Source: an uncultured Pelagibacteraceae bacterium
GTDB taxonomy: Bacteria > Pseudomonadota > Alphaproteobacteria > Pelagibacterales > Pelagibacteraceae
Reading direction: 5' to 3'
Length of the DNA stretch: 64,000 bases
Assembly (NCBI GenBank): GCA_902583075.1
Contig: CACHUN010000003.1
Coordinates: 208,202 to 272,201 of the forward strand
In this document: positions 1-9,613 of the stretch, one piece after another
Layout: each line of letters begins with the position of its first letter
Numbering within the stretch: the stretch's first letter is position 1
The notes under the pieces: model-generated
What the model saw: only the letters and a program-made list of their open reading frames with translations
Told to the model about the DNA's origin: nothing
Databases searched by the model: none
Program-made: the position numbers and the translations under genes

Positions 1-2
1 TT

Positions 3-50
3 AAATTCGGTGCCTTAACTTTAACAAATTCAATTAATAATTTAAACTAA
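3..50 (+). CDS. possible C-terminal end of an upstream gene (partial)
   Basis: Frame 3 is open from the first base of the window and closes with TAA at 48-50, one base before the PBP1A start codon. The visible tail is about 15 residues (ending TNSINNLN). The tight spacing would fit an operon with the next gene, but so short a fragment cannot be assigned to a family, and an open frame of this length is expected by chance. Confidence 0.25.
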   Translation, partial: KFGALTLTNSINNLN

Positions 51-51
51 A

Positions 52-2391
52 ATGAGTAAATATATAAAAAATCTTTTAATAGCATTAATGTTAATTTCAT
101 TACTGTCTATTATAGTAGTATTCTCAATACTTTGGTCTTATTCAAATAAATTACCAGATTATAAATTTTTGAAAAATTATAAGCCTCCAGTTTCAAGTAA
201 AGTTTATTCAGGAAATGGTATATTGATAAGTGACTTTTCGTCTGAAAAAAGAATATTTGTACCTTTTAATGCTGTTCCAAAAAAAATAATTAATTCATTC
301 TTGTCCTCAGAGGATAAGAATTTTTTTAAACATCCAGGCGTAGATGCAAAAGGGGTATTAAGAGCAATCAAAAATAACATTTTTAATTTAATAAAATCAA
401 ATAGATTAGAGGGAGCTTCTACCATTACTCAACAAGTGGCAAAAAATTTTCTTTTATCTAATGAAGTTAGTTTAGATAGAAAAATAAAAGAGGCTATTCT
501 AGCATTCAGGATTGAAAGAGCCTTGTCAAAAGAGAGAATACTAGAACTTTATTTAAATCAGATTTATCTTGGCGAAGGGTCCTATGGTATAGCCTCAGCA
601 AGTCTCAGATATTTTGATAAACCTATTGGTGAATTGAATTATTCAGAGGCTGCTTTGTTAGCTGCACTACCTAAGGCTCCTAGCAAATATAACCCATATA
701 AAAATAAAGAATTAGCAACCTATAGACGGGATTTAGTAATTAAAAACCTTTATGAAAACAAATATATCTCTAAAGAAAAGTACAATGATTTAATTAATTC
801 TGAAATCATTTTAAAAAAGAGAAAAAGAATTTTTTTAGAAGATACAAGATATTTTATAGAAGATATAAGAAAAAAAGTAATACAAAATTATGGATATGAT
901 AAAGTTCATAAACAAGGTTTTAATATAAAAAGTCCAATTAATTTAGAACTTCAGAATTTAGCTTCAGCTTCATTAAGAAAAGGATTATTAGAGTTTGATA
1001 AAAGGAAAGGATGGCGTGGCCCTTTAGATAATAGGAAAAATAAAGATTGGAATAAAAACTTGGAGAAGTTTGATTTAGAAAAAACAATTGGTTGGCAAGT
1101 AGCAATTGTAAAAAGGATAGATAAATTTGAGACTTTAATACAAACATCAAATAAGGAATATGGAATAATAAATTATGAGGATATTGATTGGACAAGGAAA
1201 AATTTCGATCAAATTTTCAAAGTTAATGATCTAATCTATGTAAAAAAAATTTCTGACGGTATTTTTAGTTTAAGACAGCTACCAAATGTTAATGGTGGAA
1301 TTGTTGTCATGGATCCTTACACCGGAAGAGTACTAGCAATGTCAGGAGGTTTTAGTTTTAAAAAAAGTGAATTTAATAGAGTATCACAAGCAAAGAGACA
1401 GCCTGGATCTGCTTTTAAACCTTTCATTTATGCTCTTGCGTTAGAAAATAATTATACCCCATCCTCTTTGATTTTAGATGCTCCAATTGTTCTTGATCAA
1501 GGAGAAGATTTAAAAGTGTGGAAACCAGAAAATTATGGTAAAAAATTTTATGGCCTTTCTACATTAAGAACGGGTGTCGAAAAGTCTAGAAATTTGATGA
1601 CTGTGAGGATTTCACAAGACTTAGGGATAGACAAAATTATAAATTTTTCAAAAAAACTTAATATCTACGATAATCCTGATGAATTATTATCAGTCGCATT
1701 AGGATCAGCAGAAACAACTTTATTGAACATAACTAGTGCATATTGTTCGTTTGTAAACGGAGGAAAATTAGTTACTCCTGTTATAATTGATAGAATTCAG
1801 GGAAGTGAGGGGAATACAATTTTTAATAATGAAAAAAGATTTTGTGAAAATTGTGATAAAATTTCTTTTGAAGGTAATAACATTCCAATAATTAAAAGTA
1901 ACTTTAAACAAATATTTTCTGCACAAACTGCTTATCAAATGACTTCTATATTGGAAGGAGTAATACAAAGAGGCACTGGAAAAAAACTAAATGACTTAAA
2001 TTTACAGCTTGGAGGAAAAACAGGGACAACTAACAATAATACTGATACCTGGTTTATAGGATTTACATCTAATCTTGTTGTTGGTGTTTATGTTGGATAC
2101 GACAGTCCAAAAAGATTAGGAAAATACGAGACAGGCTCTAAAACAGCACTTCCAATATTTAAAGAATTCATAAAAAAAGCGATAAATAATTATGATGCCA
2201 GACCTTTTAAAATTGCAAAAGGAATTAAAATGATGGTAATTGATGCTGAGACTGGAAAAAAAGCAGATTTTGGCTCAAAAAAAACGATTATTGAATCTTA
2301 TAAAAAAGAAAAAATTGAAAATCAGTTAATAATTAGTAATGTCGAAAATAATTCTGATAAATTAGAAAAAAATATTTTAAAATTTTATTAA
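52..2391 (+). CDS. mrcA: penicillin-binding protein 1A (bifunctional peptidoglycan glycosyltransferase/transpeptidase)
   Basis: Class A PBP that polymerises lipid II into glycan strands and cross-links the stem peptides in the periplasm. One N-terminal membrane anchor (about residues 7-30) is followed by a GT51 domain with its usual motifs: the catalytic-Glu motif EDKNFFKHPGVD near residue 87, then GASTITQQVAKN, RKIKEAILAFRIE and ILELYLNQIYLG. The transpeptidase domain has the SxxK nucleophile motif SAFK at about S453, an SRN motif, and KTGT at about 656. At 779 aa it has the usual length for the family. The stop codon TAA overlaps the prfB start (TAATG), so the two are probably co-transcribed. 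No clear Shine-Dalgarno precedes the ATG. Confidence 0.95.
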   Translation: MSKYIKNLLIALMLISLLSIIVVFSILWSYSNKLPDYKFLKNYKPPVSSKVYSGNGILISDFSSEKRIFVPFNAVPKKIINSFLSSEDKNFFKHPGVDAKGVLRAIKNNIFNLIKSNRLEGASTITQQVAKNFLLSNEVSLDRKIKEAILAFRIERALSKERILELYLNQIYLGEGSYGIASASLRYFDKPIGELNYSEAALLAALPKAPSKYNPYKNKELATYRRDLVIKNLYENKYISKEKYNDLINSEIILKKRKRIFLEDTRYFIEDIRKKVIQNYGYDKVHKQGFNIKSPINLELQNLASASLRKGLLEFDKRKGWRGPLDNRKNKDWNKNLEKFDLEKTIGWQVAIVKRIDKFETLIQTSNKEYGIINYEDIDWTRKNFDQIFKVNDLIYVKKISDGIFSLRQLPNVNGGIVVMDPYTGRVLAMSGGFSFKKSEFNRVSQAKRQPGSAFKPFIYALALENNYTPSSLILDAPIVLDQGEDLKVWKPENYGKKFYGLSTLRTGVEKSRNLMTVRISQDLGIDKIINFSKKLNIYDNPDELLSVALGSAETTLLNITSAYCSFVNGGKLVTPVIIDRIQGSEGNTIFNNEKRFCENCDKISFEGNNIPIIKSNFKQIFSAQTAYQMTSILEGVIQRGTGKKLNDLNLQLGGKTGTTNNNTDTWFIGFTSNLVVGVYVGYDSPKRLGKYETGSKTALPIFKEFIKKAINNYDARPFKIAKGIKMMVIDAETGKKADFGSKKTIIESYKKEKIENQLIISNVENNSDKLEKNILKFY

Positions 2392-3489
2392 TGGAACAGG
2401 AAATAGATAAATTTAAATCTGAAGTAATAAAGATAAATCAAAGAATCAAGGAGTTTCTTTGAAACACAAAATATAGAGAAAAAAAGAAATAAACTAAATG
2501 CCATTGCAGAAGATCCAAAATTTTGGAGTGATAGAAAACAAGCTGAAAAAATATTAAAGGAAAAAAAAAGTTACGATAATTTATTAGATTCCCACAAGCA
2601 TTCAGAGCAAGAGATTAATGATCTATATGATATTTTTCAATTAGCTAGTGAGGAAAATGATAAACAACTACTTCAAGAGACTTTAAAAAAATTTTCAAAT
2701 CTAAAAGAAGAATTAAAAAAATTAGAAATTAAATGTTTTCTTTCTAATGAAAATGATATTTTAGACAGTTATTTAGAATTTCATGCAGGAGCAGGTGGTA
2801 CCGAAAGTCAAGATTGGGCAGAAATGTTAAGAAGAATGTATATGAAATGGGCAGCTGTTAGAGATCATAAAGTAGAATTAATTAGCGAGCATAAAGGAGA
2901 CGAAGCAGGAATAAAATCTTCAGTAATAAAAATCTCTGGAGAATATATTTATGGCTTTTTAAAATCAGAGTCTGGGATTCATCGTTTAGTTAGAATTTCA
3001 CCTTTTGACTCAGGGGCTAGAAGACATACCAGTTTTGCTAGTGTTTGGGTTTATCCAGTAATTAGTGAGGATATAGATATAGAGATATTAGAAAAAGATT
3101 TAAGAATAGATACTTATAGATCAAGTGGAGCAGGTGGACAGCATGTAAACACAACAGATAGTGCTGTAAGAATTACACATATTCCAAGTAAAATTGTTGT
3201 TCAATGTCAAAATGAAAGATCTCAGCATAAAAATAAGGAAACATGCATGAATATGCTTAAAGCGAGACTCTATGAGCATGAAATCCAAAAAAGAAAAAAA
3301 GAGAACGATAGTATTGAAAATTCAAAATCTGAAATTGGTTGGGGACATCAAATTAGATCATATGTATTACATCCTTATAGAATGGTTAAAGATAATAGAA
3401 CAAATTATGAGAACTCTAATCCTGATAAAGTTTTAGATGGTGAGATTGATGATTTTTTAGAAAATTCTTTATATAAAATAAATGCGTAA
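2391..3489 (+). CDS. prfB: peptide chain release factor 2, expressed through a +1 programmed frameshift
   Basis: RF2 terminates translation at UGA and UAA. The track shows only 2824..3489, but the gene starts at ATG 2391 and reads 23 codons to an in-frame TGA at 2460-2462 inside CTT TGA. Skipping T2460 continues as ETQNIEKKRNKL and joins the rest of RF2, giving 365 aa, the normal length. An internal Shine-Dalgarno AAGGAG (2448-2453) lies three bases before CTT, the spacing of the E. coli RF2 frameshift site. The RF2 discriminator SPF is at about 203-205 and the peptidyl-hydrolase motif GGQ at about 248-250. The ATG overlaps the mrcA stop by one base and the 3' end overlaps the next gene by eight. 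This is an autoregulated intact gene, not a pseudogene. Confidence 0.95.
2448..2463 (+). promoter_or_regulatory. RF2 programmed +1 frameshift site
   Basis: AAGGAG-TTT-CTT-TGA: internal Shine-Dalgarno, three-base spacer, slippery CTT Leu codon and in-frame UGA. When RF2 is scarce the Leu tRNA slips onto UUU and translation continues at GAA. The mechanism is established for E. coli prfB, and the elements here match it in order and spacing. Confidence 0.92.
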
Positions 3490-6454
3490 AACTATTTTAA
3501 TTATAATTTCAATAATTTTAACAGTTTTATTTTTTTCTCTTATTTATTTAAGCACTTATGGAGTCAAGACAGACAATTTTAATACTTTTATAAATACCAA
3601 AGTTAACGAATATAATTCAAGATTAAATCTTAAACTTGAAGATGTATTTATTAAGTTAAATCTGATTCAAGGTTCTATAAATATTAATACTAAAGATTCA
3701 ATTTTGATTGCTGAAAATAATGAAATAAAAATTTTAAAAACAGATATAAATTTAAATATTATAAAATTTATTAAAAAAGAAAACTCAATTAAAAATATAA
3801 AGATACAGTCCTCAGAAAATTCTATAAAAAGAGTTACATCCATATTAAACTCTGTGAACTTTGACCTATCTAGATATGTAGTTTATAGCCAAATCAAAAA
3901 AGGATTGATTAAATTTAAATTAGAAGTTGATTTTGATAATATGAGTCAAAAACTATATTCATATAGCCTTTCTGGTTCTGTAAAAGAAGCTAAATTTAAT
4001 TTACTAGGCTATGACAGTATTGACGGAATAAATTTTAATTTTGATACTAAGGATAAATTGACAAAAATTTCTAATTTAAATTTTAGATATCAAAATTTAA
4101 ATTTTGTATCAGAAAGTATTGAAATTATCGACGAAAAATCAGACTTGTATTCTATAAAAGGAGATATTGAAAATTCAGAAGCATTAATAAATCCAAATGT
4201 ATTATTTAAACTAGCAAATATCAAACAGGATTTTTTATCCAACAAAGATATTCCAATTAAGAGCAAAAATTTTTTTTCATTTAAATTTAATAAATTAAAA
4301 AAAATAGAAAATATGAAAATTGATTCAATTATAAATTTTGATGAAATACACTTAGGTAAAAAGTACAAAAATTTAATTTTTCTAAAGGATGGTACAATTA
4401 ACTCTAGGTATGAAAATAGCCAATTGAATGCAGATTTAACATCAAATTTTGTATTCTATAATGACTTAAAATCACAAAATAATTATAAAGACAATAAATT
4501 AAAATTATTTTTAAAAAGTAAAAAAAATAAAAAAATCAGAATAAATGGAAATATTAGTAATAAAAAAATACTTCTAGATACCAAGATTTTTTTAAATTTT
4601 TTAGGATTAGATACCAATCTAATAGCTGATGAAAGTATAAATATTGAAACAGACAATCAATTCAAATTTGAAATTAATAACAGTAAAGTAGAAAATTACC
4701 TTATTAATTCAAAAATTGATTTTGATAAATTAGAGCTAAATAAAAAAATCCAAGATTTTCTGTATTTAAAAAATATTAAGACTGAATTAATCTTTGGAAA
4801 TGAAATACTAAAGCTTGATTTGAAAAGTAATTATTCATTTTTAAATCAAAACTATAATAATGAGTTAGATAATAATATTTTAAATTTAAAACTAGATAAA
4901 AATAGATCAAATATCAGTGATGTAGAAATCTTTTTAAAGACTAAAAACAATAATATCAATACAAAAGAATTTAAAAAATATTTTAATGTTCAAGAAATTT
5001 TATTAGAAGATCAAATTATCAATATAGATTCTGATTTTTTGATAAATTTTTCAATTGACGATAAATTTAATATAAACAAACTTAGTGTAAGCTCTGATTT
5101 AAATTTTGATAATCTAGATATTAATTTTAAATCTAATATCGTAAAAAAATATTTAGAAAATTATGAAAATAAAATATCTATCAAGGATCCAAAGCTTTCA
5201 TTTAAATACTCGAACGATTTAATTAATTTTCAATTAGATGGAAAATATTCATTAAACAACAAAAAAGATAATTTTTTTATTAAATTTGAGGGAAATCAAA
5301 ATAATTTTGAACTTTACACTTTACTGGATTTAGATAAAAGTGTTTTAAACTTAAAAGATATTCAATATTATAAAAAAAAAAATATACCTGCAAAATTAGA
5401 AATTATATTAAATAAATCTAAAAAAGGTTTTAATTTTAAAAAAATTATCTTTAATGAAAATAAAAATTTTATTTTAGCTCAAAATTTAAATATATCTCCT
5501 GACTTTAAGATACAGAGTGTAGAGGAAATTGATGTCAATTTTGTTAATACAAATAAAATTCTAAACAACTTCAAAATAAAAAAAAATTCAAATAACTATA
5601 ATTTTATTGGAAATCAAATTGATGGAGAACAATTTGTTGAAAGACTATTGAAAGGTAATAAAAAAAATAAAATTTCCAAATTATTTTACAATATTAATAC
5701 TTCATTAATATTGAACATAAATAAAATATATTTAGAAAAAAATACATACCTTGAGAAATTTTTAGGAGAATTTGATATAAAGGAAAATAAGTTATTCCTA
5801 GCTAAGGTTGATGCAGTCTTAGAAAACAATAAGAAATTCTCTTATTCTTACAGAACAACAATCAAAAATGAAAAAATTACAAATATATTTATTGATGGAC
5901 CCAAACCATTTATAAATAATTATAAATTTATTAAAGGTTTTAGCGAAGGCAAATTAAAATTTAATTCTATAAAGATTGATAATACTTCTAGATCAAATCT
6001 AAAAATTAATAATTTTAAAGTTAAGGAAGTTCCAGTTTTAGCAAAAATACTTACACTTGCATCTTTGCAAGGAATTGCAGATCTTCTAACAGGAGAAGGA
6101 ATAAGATTCGACGAATTTGAAATGGATTTCAAGACAAAAAATAATCTAATAGAAATCGATGAGCTTTATGCACTTGGGCCAGCTATATCGATAATGATGG
6201 AAGGTTACATTGAGATAGACAGAGTAACAAGTTTAAGAGGAACTTTAGTACCAGCAACAACAATTAATAAAACAATATCAAAAATTCCTTTACTTGGTAA
6301 CATCTTAGTTGGTAGTAAAACTGGTGAAGGTGTGTTTGGTGTAAGTTTTAAGATTAAGGGACCACCAAATAATTTAAAAAGTTCAGTAAATCCAATAAAA
6401 ACACTGACTCCAAGATTTATTACAAGGACTCTAGAAATTATTAAAGGTAATTAA
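3482..6454 (+). CDS. AsmA/YhdP-like inner-membrane protein
   Basis: A 990 aa protein with one N-terminal transmembrane segment (about residues 3-25) and a very long, Asn/Lys/Ile-rich periplasmic part of predicted beta repeats, as in AsmA-like bridge proteins. The C-terminal 150 residues hold the recognisable family signature: TLASLQGIADLLTGEGIRFD, then a segment ending GPAISIMMEGYIEID, then IPLLGNILVGSKTGEGVFG and the KGPPNNLKSSVNP tail seen in YhdP/DUF3971 proteins. Relatives are implicated in phospholipid traffic between inner and outer membrane, and I infer the same here. It overlaps prfB by 8 bp and converges on tyrS with a 4 bp overlap. The N-terminal 800 residues have strong AT-driven composition bias, so only the C-terminus is diagnostic. 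Confidence 0.78.
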   Translation: MRKTILIIISIILTVLFFSLIYLSTYGVKTDNFNTFINTKVNEYNSRLNLKLEDVFIKLNLIQGSININTKDSILIAENNEIKILKTDINLNIIKFIKKENSIKNIKIQSSENSIKRVTSILNSVNFDLSRYVVYSQIKKGLIKFKLEVDFDNMSQKLYSYSLSGSVKEAKFNLLGYDSIDGINFNFDTKDKLTKISNLNFRYQNLNFVSESIEIIDEKSDLYSIKGDIENSEALINPNVLFKLANIKQDFLSNKDIPIKSKNFFSFKFNKLKKIENMKIDSIINFDEIHLGKKYKNLIFLKDGTINSRYENSQLNADLTSNFVFYNDLKSQNNYKDNKLKLFLKSKKNKKIRINGNISNKKILLDTKIFLNFLGLDTNLIADESINIETDNQFKFEINNSKVENYLINSKIDFDKLELNKKIQDFLYLKNIKTELIFGNEILKLDLKSNYSFLNQNYNNELDNNILNLKLDKNRSNISDVEIFLKTKNNNINTKEFKKYFNVQEILLEDQIINIDSDFLINFSIDDKFNINKLSVSSDLNFDNLDINFKSNIVKKYLENYENKISIKDPKLSFKYSNDLINFQLDGKYSLNNKKDNFFIKFEGNQNNFELYTLLDLDKSVLNLKDIQYYKKKNIPAKLEIILNKSKKGFNFKKIIFNENKNFILAQNLNISPDFKIQSVEEIDVNFVNTNKILNNFKIKKNSNNYNFIGNQIDGEQFVERLLKGNKKNKISKLFYNINTSLILNINKIYLEKNTYLEKFLGEFDIKENKLFLAKVDAVLENNKKFSYSYRTTIKNEKITNIFIDGPKPFINNYKFIKGFSEGKLKFNSIKIDNTSRSNLKINNFKVKEVPVLAKILTLASLQGIADLLTGEGIRFDEFEMDFKTKNNLIEIDELYALGPAISIMMEGYIEIDRVTSLRGTLVPATTINKTISKIPLLGNILVGSKTGEGVFGVSFKIKGPPNNLKSSVNPIKTLTPRFITRTLEIIKGN

Positions 6455-7674
6455 ACTGTAATTTTGAAGTGCTTCTTCTTTCCTATGGATAACTTTACAA
6501 AACCTTTCTCAGAGAACAAGATAGGATCAACAATATATTTTTCATCATTTATATTTTTATTATCTATTTTAATAGCGTTTGATTTAATCAATCTTCTTAT
6601 TTCAGATTTTGAAATATCTTTATTAACAAATGAAATAAGCTCTATAATATTTTTTGATAAAATATCATTTTTGACTTTAATTCCTGGAAGATTTTCACCA
6701 GTAGAGTTTTCTTTAAAGGTATTTCTAGCAAGTTTTGCAGATCTTTCAGCTTCTTTTTTCCCATGAAGCATTTCTGTTGCATTATTGGCAAGTAAAATTT
6801 TTAATTCATTGATATCTTTATCTTTTAAATTATTTACTCTATCTAAAGATAAATCAGTGAACATTTTTAAAAACTTAAATACATCACGATCATCCGTATT
6901 TCTCCAAAACTGCCAATAGTCATATGGTGATAGCATATCTTTATTAAGCCATATTGCACCTTTTTCAGTTTTACCCATTTTAGCGCCTGATGCTAAAGTT
7001 ATAAGTGGTGTAGTTAAACCATATACATGATTTCCAGACTCTCTTTTAATAAGCTCAACTCCATTTACTATATTGCCCCATTGATCTGATCCACCAATTT
7101 GTAAACTACAGTTGTTTGATTTGTTAAGCTCATAAAAATCATATGCTTGTAGAATCATATAATTAAATTCCATGTAACTTAATGATTGTTCTCTTTCCAA
7201 TCTTAATTTTACACTATCAAATGTTAACATTTTATTGATTGTAAAATGTCTTCCTATATCTCTCAAAAAATTTATATAGTTAAGTTTGCTTAACCATTTA
7301 TAGTTGTTAACAAATAAAGGTTTTAATTTTGGATTATTTGTTCTTAGAAAAATTTTAAAAACTTTTTTTATATTATTAATATTACTCTCAATCTGTTTTT
7401 CAGATAATATCTTTCTAGTTTCTTCTTTTCCAGATGGATCCCCTATTCTTGTTGTTCCTCCGCCTAGAAGAATAATTGGTCTATGTCCATGTTTTTGTAA
7501 AAGCCTAAGACACATTATTTGTAATAAACTACCTACGTGAAGACTGGGAGCAGTACTATCAAATCCAATATAAGCATTAGTACTTTCTTTATTTAATAAA
7601 TTTGATAATTCTAATTCATTGGTACATTGATAGTAGTATCCTCTGTCTTTAAATTCTTTTAAAAAATTATTCAT
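6451..7674 (-). CDS. tyrS: tyrosyl-tRNA synthetase
   Basis: Class I aminoacyl-tRNA synthetase that charges tRNA-Tyr. The HIGH-type motif appears as HVGS (about residues 46-49, within GFDSTAPSLHVGS). The Tyr-binding region has YMILQAYDFYEL and QIGGSDQWGNI. The KMSKS loop reads KMGKT, as usual for bacterial TyrRS. An S4 RNA-binding domain (SKSEIRRLIKSNAIKID) ends the 407 aa protein. It is divergent from anmK across 47 bp and convergent with the AsmA-like gene. Confidence 0.96.
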   Translation of the reverse strand: MNNFLKEFKDRGYYYQCTNELELSNLLNKESTNAYIGFDSTAPSLHVGSLLQIMCLRLLQKHGHRPIILLGGGTTRIGDPSGKEETRKILSEKQIESNINNIKKVFKIFLRTNNPKLKPLFVNNYKWLSKLNYINFLRDIGRHFTINKMLTFDSVKLRLEREQSLSYMEFNYMILQAYDFYELNKSNNCSLQIGGSDQWGNIVNGVELIKRESGNHVYGLTTPLITLASGAKMGKTEKGAIWLNKDMLSPYDYWQFWRNTDDRDVFKFLKMFTDLSLDRVNNLKDKDINELKILLANNATEMLHGKKEAERSAKLARNTFKENSTGENLPGIKVKNDILSKNIIELISFVNKDISKSEIRRLIKSNAIKIDNKNINDEKYIVDPILFSEKGFVKLSIGKKKHFKITV

Positions 7675-7721
7675 AGGTTTATAGTCTTACAATATACATA
7701 TTTTAATAAAAAAAAATAAGA

Positions 7722-8816
7722 ATGGAAAAAATTTTATCAGCACTTGGGTTTATGAGTGGTACATCTGGTGATGGTGTAGACTCTTCAGTTATAAGCTCTA
7801 ATGGCAAGGACAGTATTTCTATCAAATATAATAGATTTGACACTTATCCATCAGAGCTTTTAAATAAAATTCATAGAATAAAAGAAAATATTTCAAAAAT
7901 GCAAGATCTGTTAAAATATTCTTCTAAAATTGAGGAATTAGAGAGAGAAATCACAGACTTTCATGTCGATATTGCAATTAAAATATCAAAACAAATTAAT
8001 TATGATCTTATAGGTTTTCATGGTCATACCATTTATCATAATTCAGGCGAAAAGATTTCTAAACAAATAGGTCTAGGTAATAGTTTATCAATAAAAACTA
8101 ATAAAACTGTAGTTTATGATTTTAGACAATATGATATCAAAAATGGGGGAGAGGGAGCGCCTTTAGCTCCAATTTACCACCTTGCACTTATAAAAAACTT
8201 ATTCAAAGAAAGTAAAGTAAGAGTGCCAATTTCAATATTAAATATTGGGGGTATAGCAAATATTACTGAAATTAATAAAAATTTTAAAATTAAAAGTAGA
8301 GATATAGGACCAGGAAATTGCTTAATTGACAAGTGGATGAGAAAAAATTCTAACAAAGCTTTTGACAAGGATGGGAATTTTGCAATGAAAGGAAAAATAG
8401 ACAAATTTATTTTTGATCAATATATCGATAACTATTATTATAGTAAAATTAATTCTAAGAGATCCTTGGATACAAATGATTTTGATATTTCCTTTGCAAA
8501 AGGTCTTTCGTTAGAAAACGGAGCAACTACAATTACTGATTTAACATCCGAATTGTTATCAAAAAAAACCGGAAAAAATAATATTTATATTTGTGGTGGT
8601 GGTCGAAAAAATAAATACTTAATTAATTCATTGAAAAATAAAATTAGAAATAAAATTTCCTTAATAGATGATTTAAATATTGATGGTGACTTTGTTGAGT
8701 CACAAGCATTTGCATTCCTTGCAATTAGATCTTACTTAGGACTGCCTATTTCATTTCCATCAACTACTAATTGTAAAATACCCACAGTTGGCGGTACTAT
8801 TATTAAAAATTCTTAA
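7722..8816 (+). CDS. anmK: anhydro-N-acetylmuramic acid kinase
   Basis: Phosphorylates and opens 1,6-anhydro-MurNAc from recycled peptidoglycan to give MurNAc-6-phosphate. Signature motifs are GFMSGTSGDGVDSS at the N-terminus (ATP-binding), then GFHGHTIYH, the region ending GGEGAPLAPIYH, ILNIGGIANIT, DIGPGNCLIDKWM and the C-terminal YICGGGRKN. The 364 aa length is typical. The gene ends directly against the stop of the opposite-strand hydrolase (8817). No obvious Shine-Dalgarno precedes it. Confidence 0.95.
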   Translation: MEKILSALGFMSGTSGDGVDSSVISSNGKDSISIKYNRFDTYPSELLNKIHRIKENISKMQDLLKYSSKIEELEREITDFHVDIAIKISKQINYDLIGFHGHTIYHNSGEKISKQIGLGNSLSIKTNKTVVYDFRQYDIKNGGEGAPLAPIYHLALIKNLFKESKVRVPISILNIGGIANITEINKNFKIKSRDIGPGNCLIDKWMRKNSNKAFDKDGNFAMKGKIDKFIFDQYIDNYYYSKINSKRSLDTNDFDISFAKGLSLENGATTITDLTSELLSKKTGKNNIYICGGGRKNKYLINSLKNKIRNKISLIDDLNIDGDFVESQAFAFLAIRSYLGLPISFPSTTNCKIPTVGGTIIKNS

Positions 8817-9482
8817 TTAATATAAAGCAGTTTCTTTTTTTATATATTTATTAAGTGATTTAATTAAAGCTAAATCATTTTTAGAGAAAAAATGATTTGC
8901 ATCCTGAACAGCCTCAAATTCAACTTTTATACCTTTTTGTTCGCTAAGTCTTTTATTTAAATCATTTATATGTTCTATTGGAACTAGCTCATCTTTTTTT
9001 CCATAAATCATTGTACCAGATGTAGGACATGGTGATAAAAAAGAAAAATCATAAACATTTGGTTGAGGCGAGACAACAACGAACCTATTTATTTCAGGTC
9101 TTCTCATTAATAATTGCATTGCAATCAAAGATCCAAAAGAAAAACCTGAAATCCAACATTGAGAGTTATCAAAGTTTTCTCTTTCTAACCAATCTAAGGC
9201 AGCTGCTGCATCTGCGAGTTCTCCTTGCCCGTTATCAAACTCACCATCGCTTTTCCCAACACCTCTAAAATTCACTCTACAAACTGAAAAATCATTATCG
9301 ATAAATGTTTGAAATATATTGACAACTATCTTATTGTTCATTGTTCCACCGTATTGAGGATGAGGATGTAAAACTAATGCAATTGGCGAAGTATTTTTTT
9401 TACTTTTATAATATTTAGCTTCTAGTCTTCCGGCTGGACCTGGTATAAATATTTCTACAATTTTATTATCTACTGATGTCAT
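8817..9482 (-). CDS. alpha/beta hydrolase (COG2945-like)
   Basis: A 221 aa single-domain hydrolase. Visible features are the oxyanion-region strand ending LHPHPQYGGTMNN, the NFRGVGKSDG segment, the nucleophile elbow GFSFGS (S115), a likely acid in the KDELVPIEH segment and the catalytic His in DANHFF. It resembles the small COG2945 group of dienelactone-hydrolase-like proteins, whose substrates are mostly unknown. It is divergent from iscR across 131 bp that hold the IscR operator, so it may share control with the suf operon, but nothing else ties it to Fe-S metabolism. Confidence 0.8.
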   Translation of the reverse strand: MTSVDNKIVEIFIPGPAGRLEAKYYKSKKNTSPIALVLHPHPQYGGTMNNKIVVNIFQTFIDNDFSVCRVNFRGVGKSDGEFDNGQGELADAAAALDWLERENFDNSQCWISGFSFGSLIAMQLLMRRPEINRFVVVSPQPNVYDFSFLSPCPTSGTMIYGKKDELVPIEHINDLNKRLSEQKGIKVEFEAVQDANHFFSKNDLALIKSLNKYIKKETALY

Positions 9483-9559
9483 TGATTATTAATCTCAAAA
9501 AAAAATAAGGTTTTTCTATCAAAATTGAGTGACAAAATGCAAGTTTTTATATATCAATT

Positions 9560-9584
9560 AATCTTGACTAAAATAGTCGGATAT
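9560..9584 (+). promoter_or_regulatory. predicted IscR type-1 operator overlapping the iscR-suf promoter
   Basis: The core GACTAAAATAGTC is an inverted repeat (GACTA-AAA-TAGTC) that fits the E. coli IscR type-1 consensus ATASYYGACTRWWWYAGTCRRSTAT at nearly all positions, including CTT before and GG after the core. A -35-like TTGACT (9564-9569) lies inside it, and an AT-rich TATAAG (9588-9593) could be the -10. This predicts that [2Fe-2S]-IscR represses its own operon, as in E. coli; the regulatory behaviour is inferred. Confidence 0.8.
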
Positions 9585-9593
9585 ATATATAAG
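9564..9593 (+). promoter_or_regulatory. iscR-suf promoter
   Basis: TTGACT (9564-9569), an 18 bp spacer and TATAAG (9588-9593); an ATATAA hexamer one base earlier gives a 17 bp spacer. It lies 20 bp before the iscR ATG, so the 5' leader would be short. The -35 is inside the IscR operator. Confidence 0.65.
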
Positions 9594-9613
9594 TCCCGTA
9601 AATTGCGGAAAAT

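Noticed and set aside
2460-2462. In-frame TGA near the start of prfB, as a sign of a pseudogene
   Set aside because: It sits in a complete RF2 frameshift site, and the +1 frame continues as full-length RF2 with SPF and GGQ motifs.
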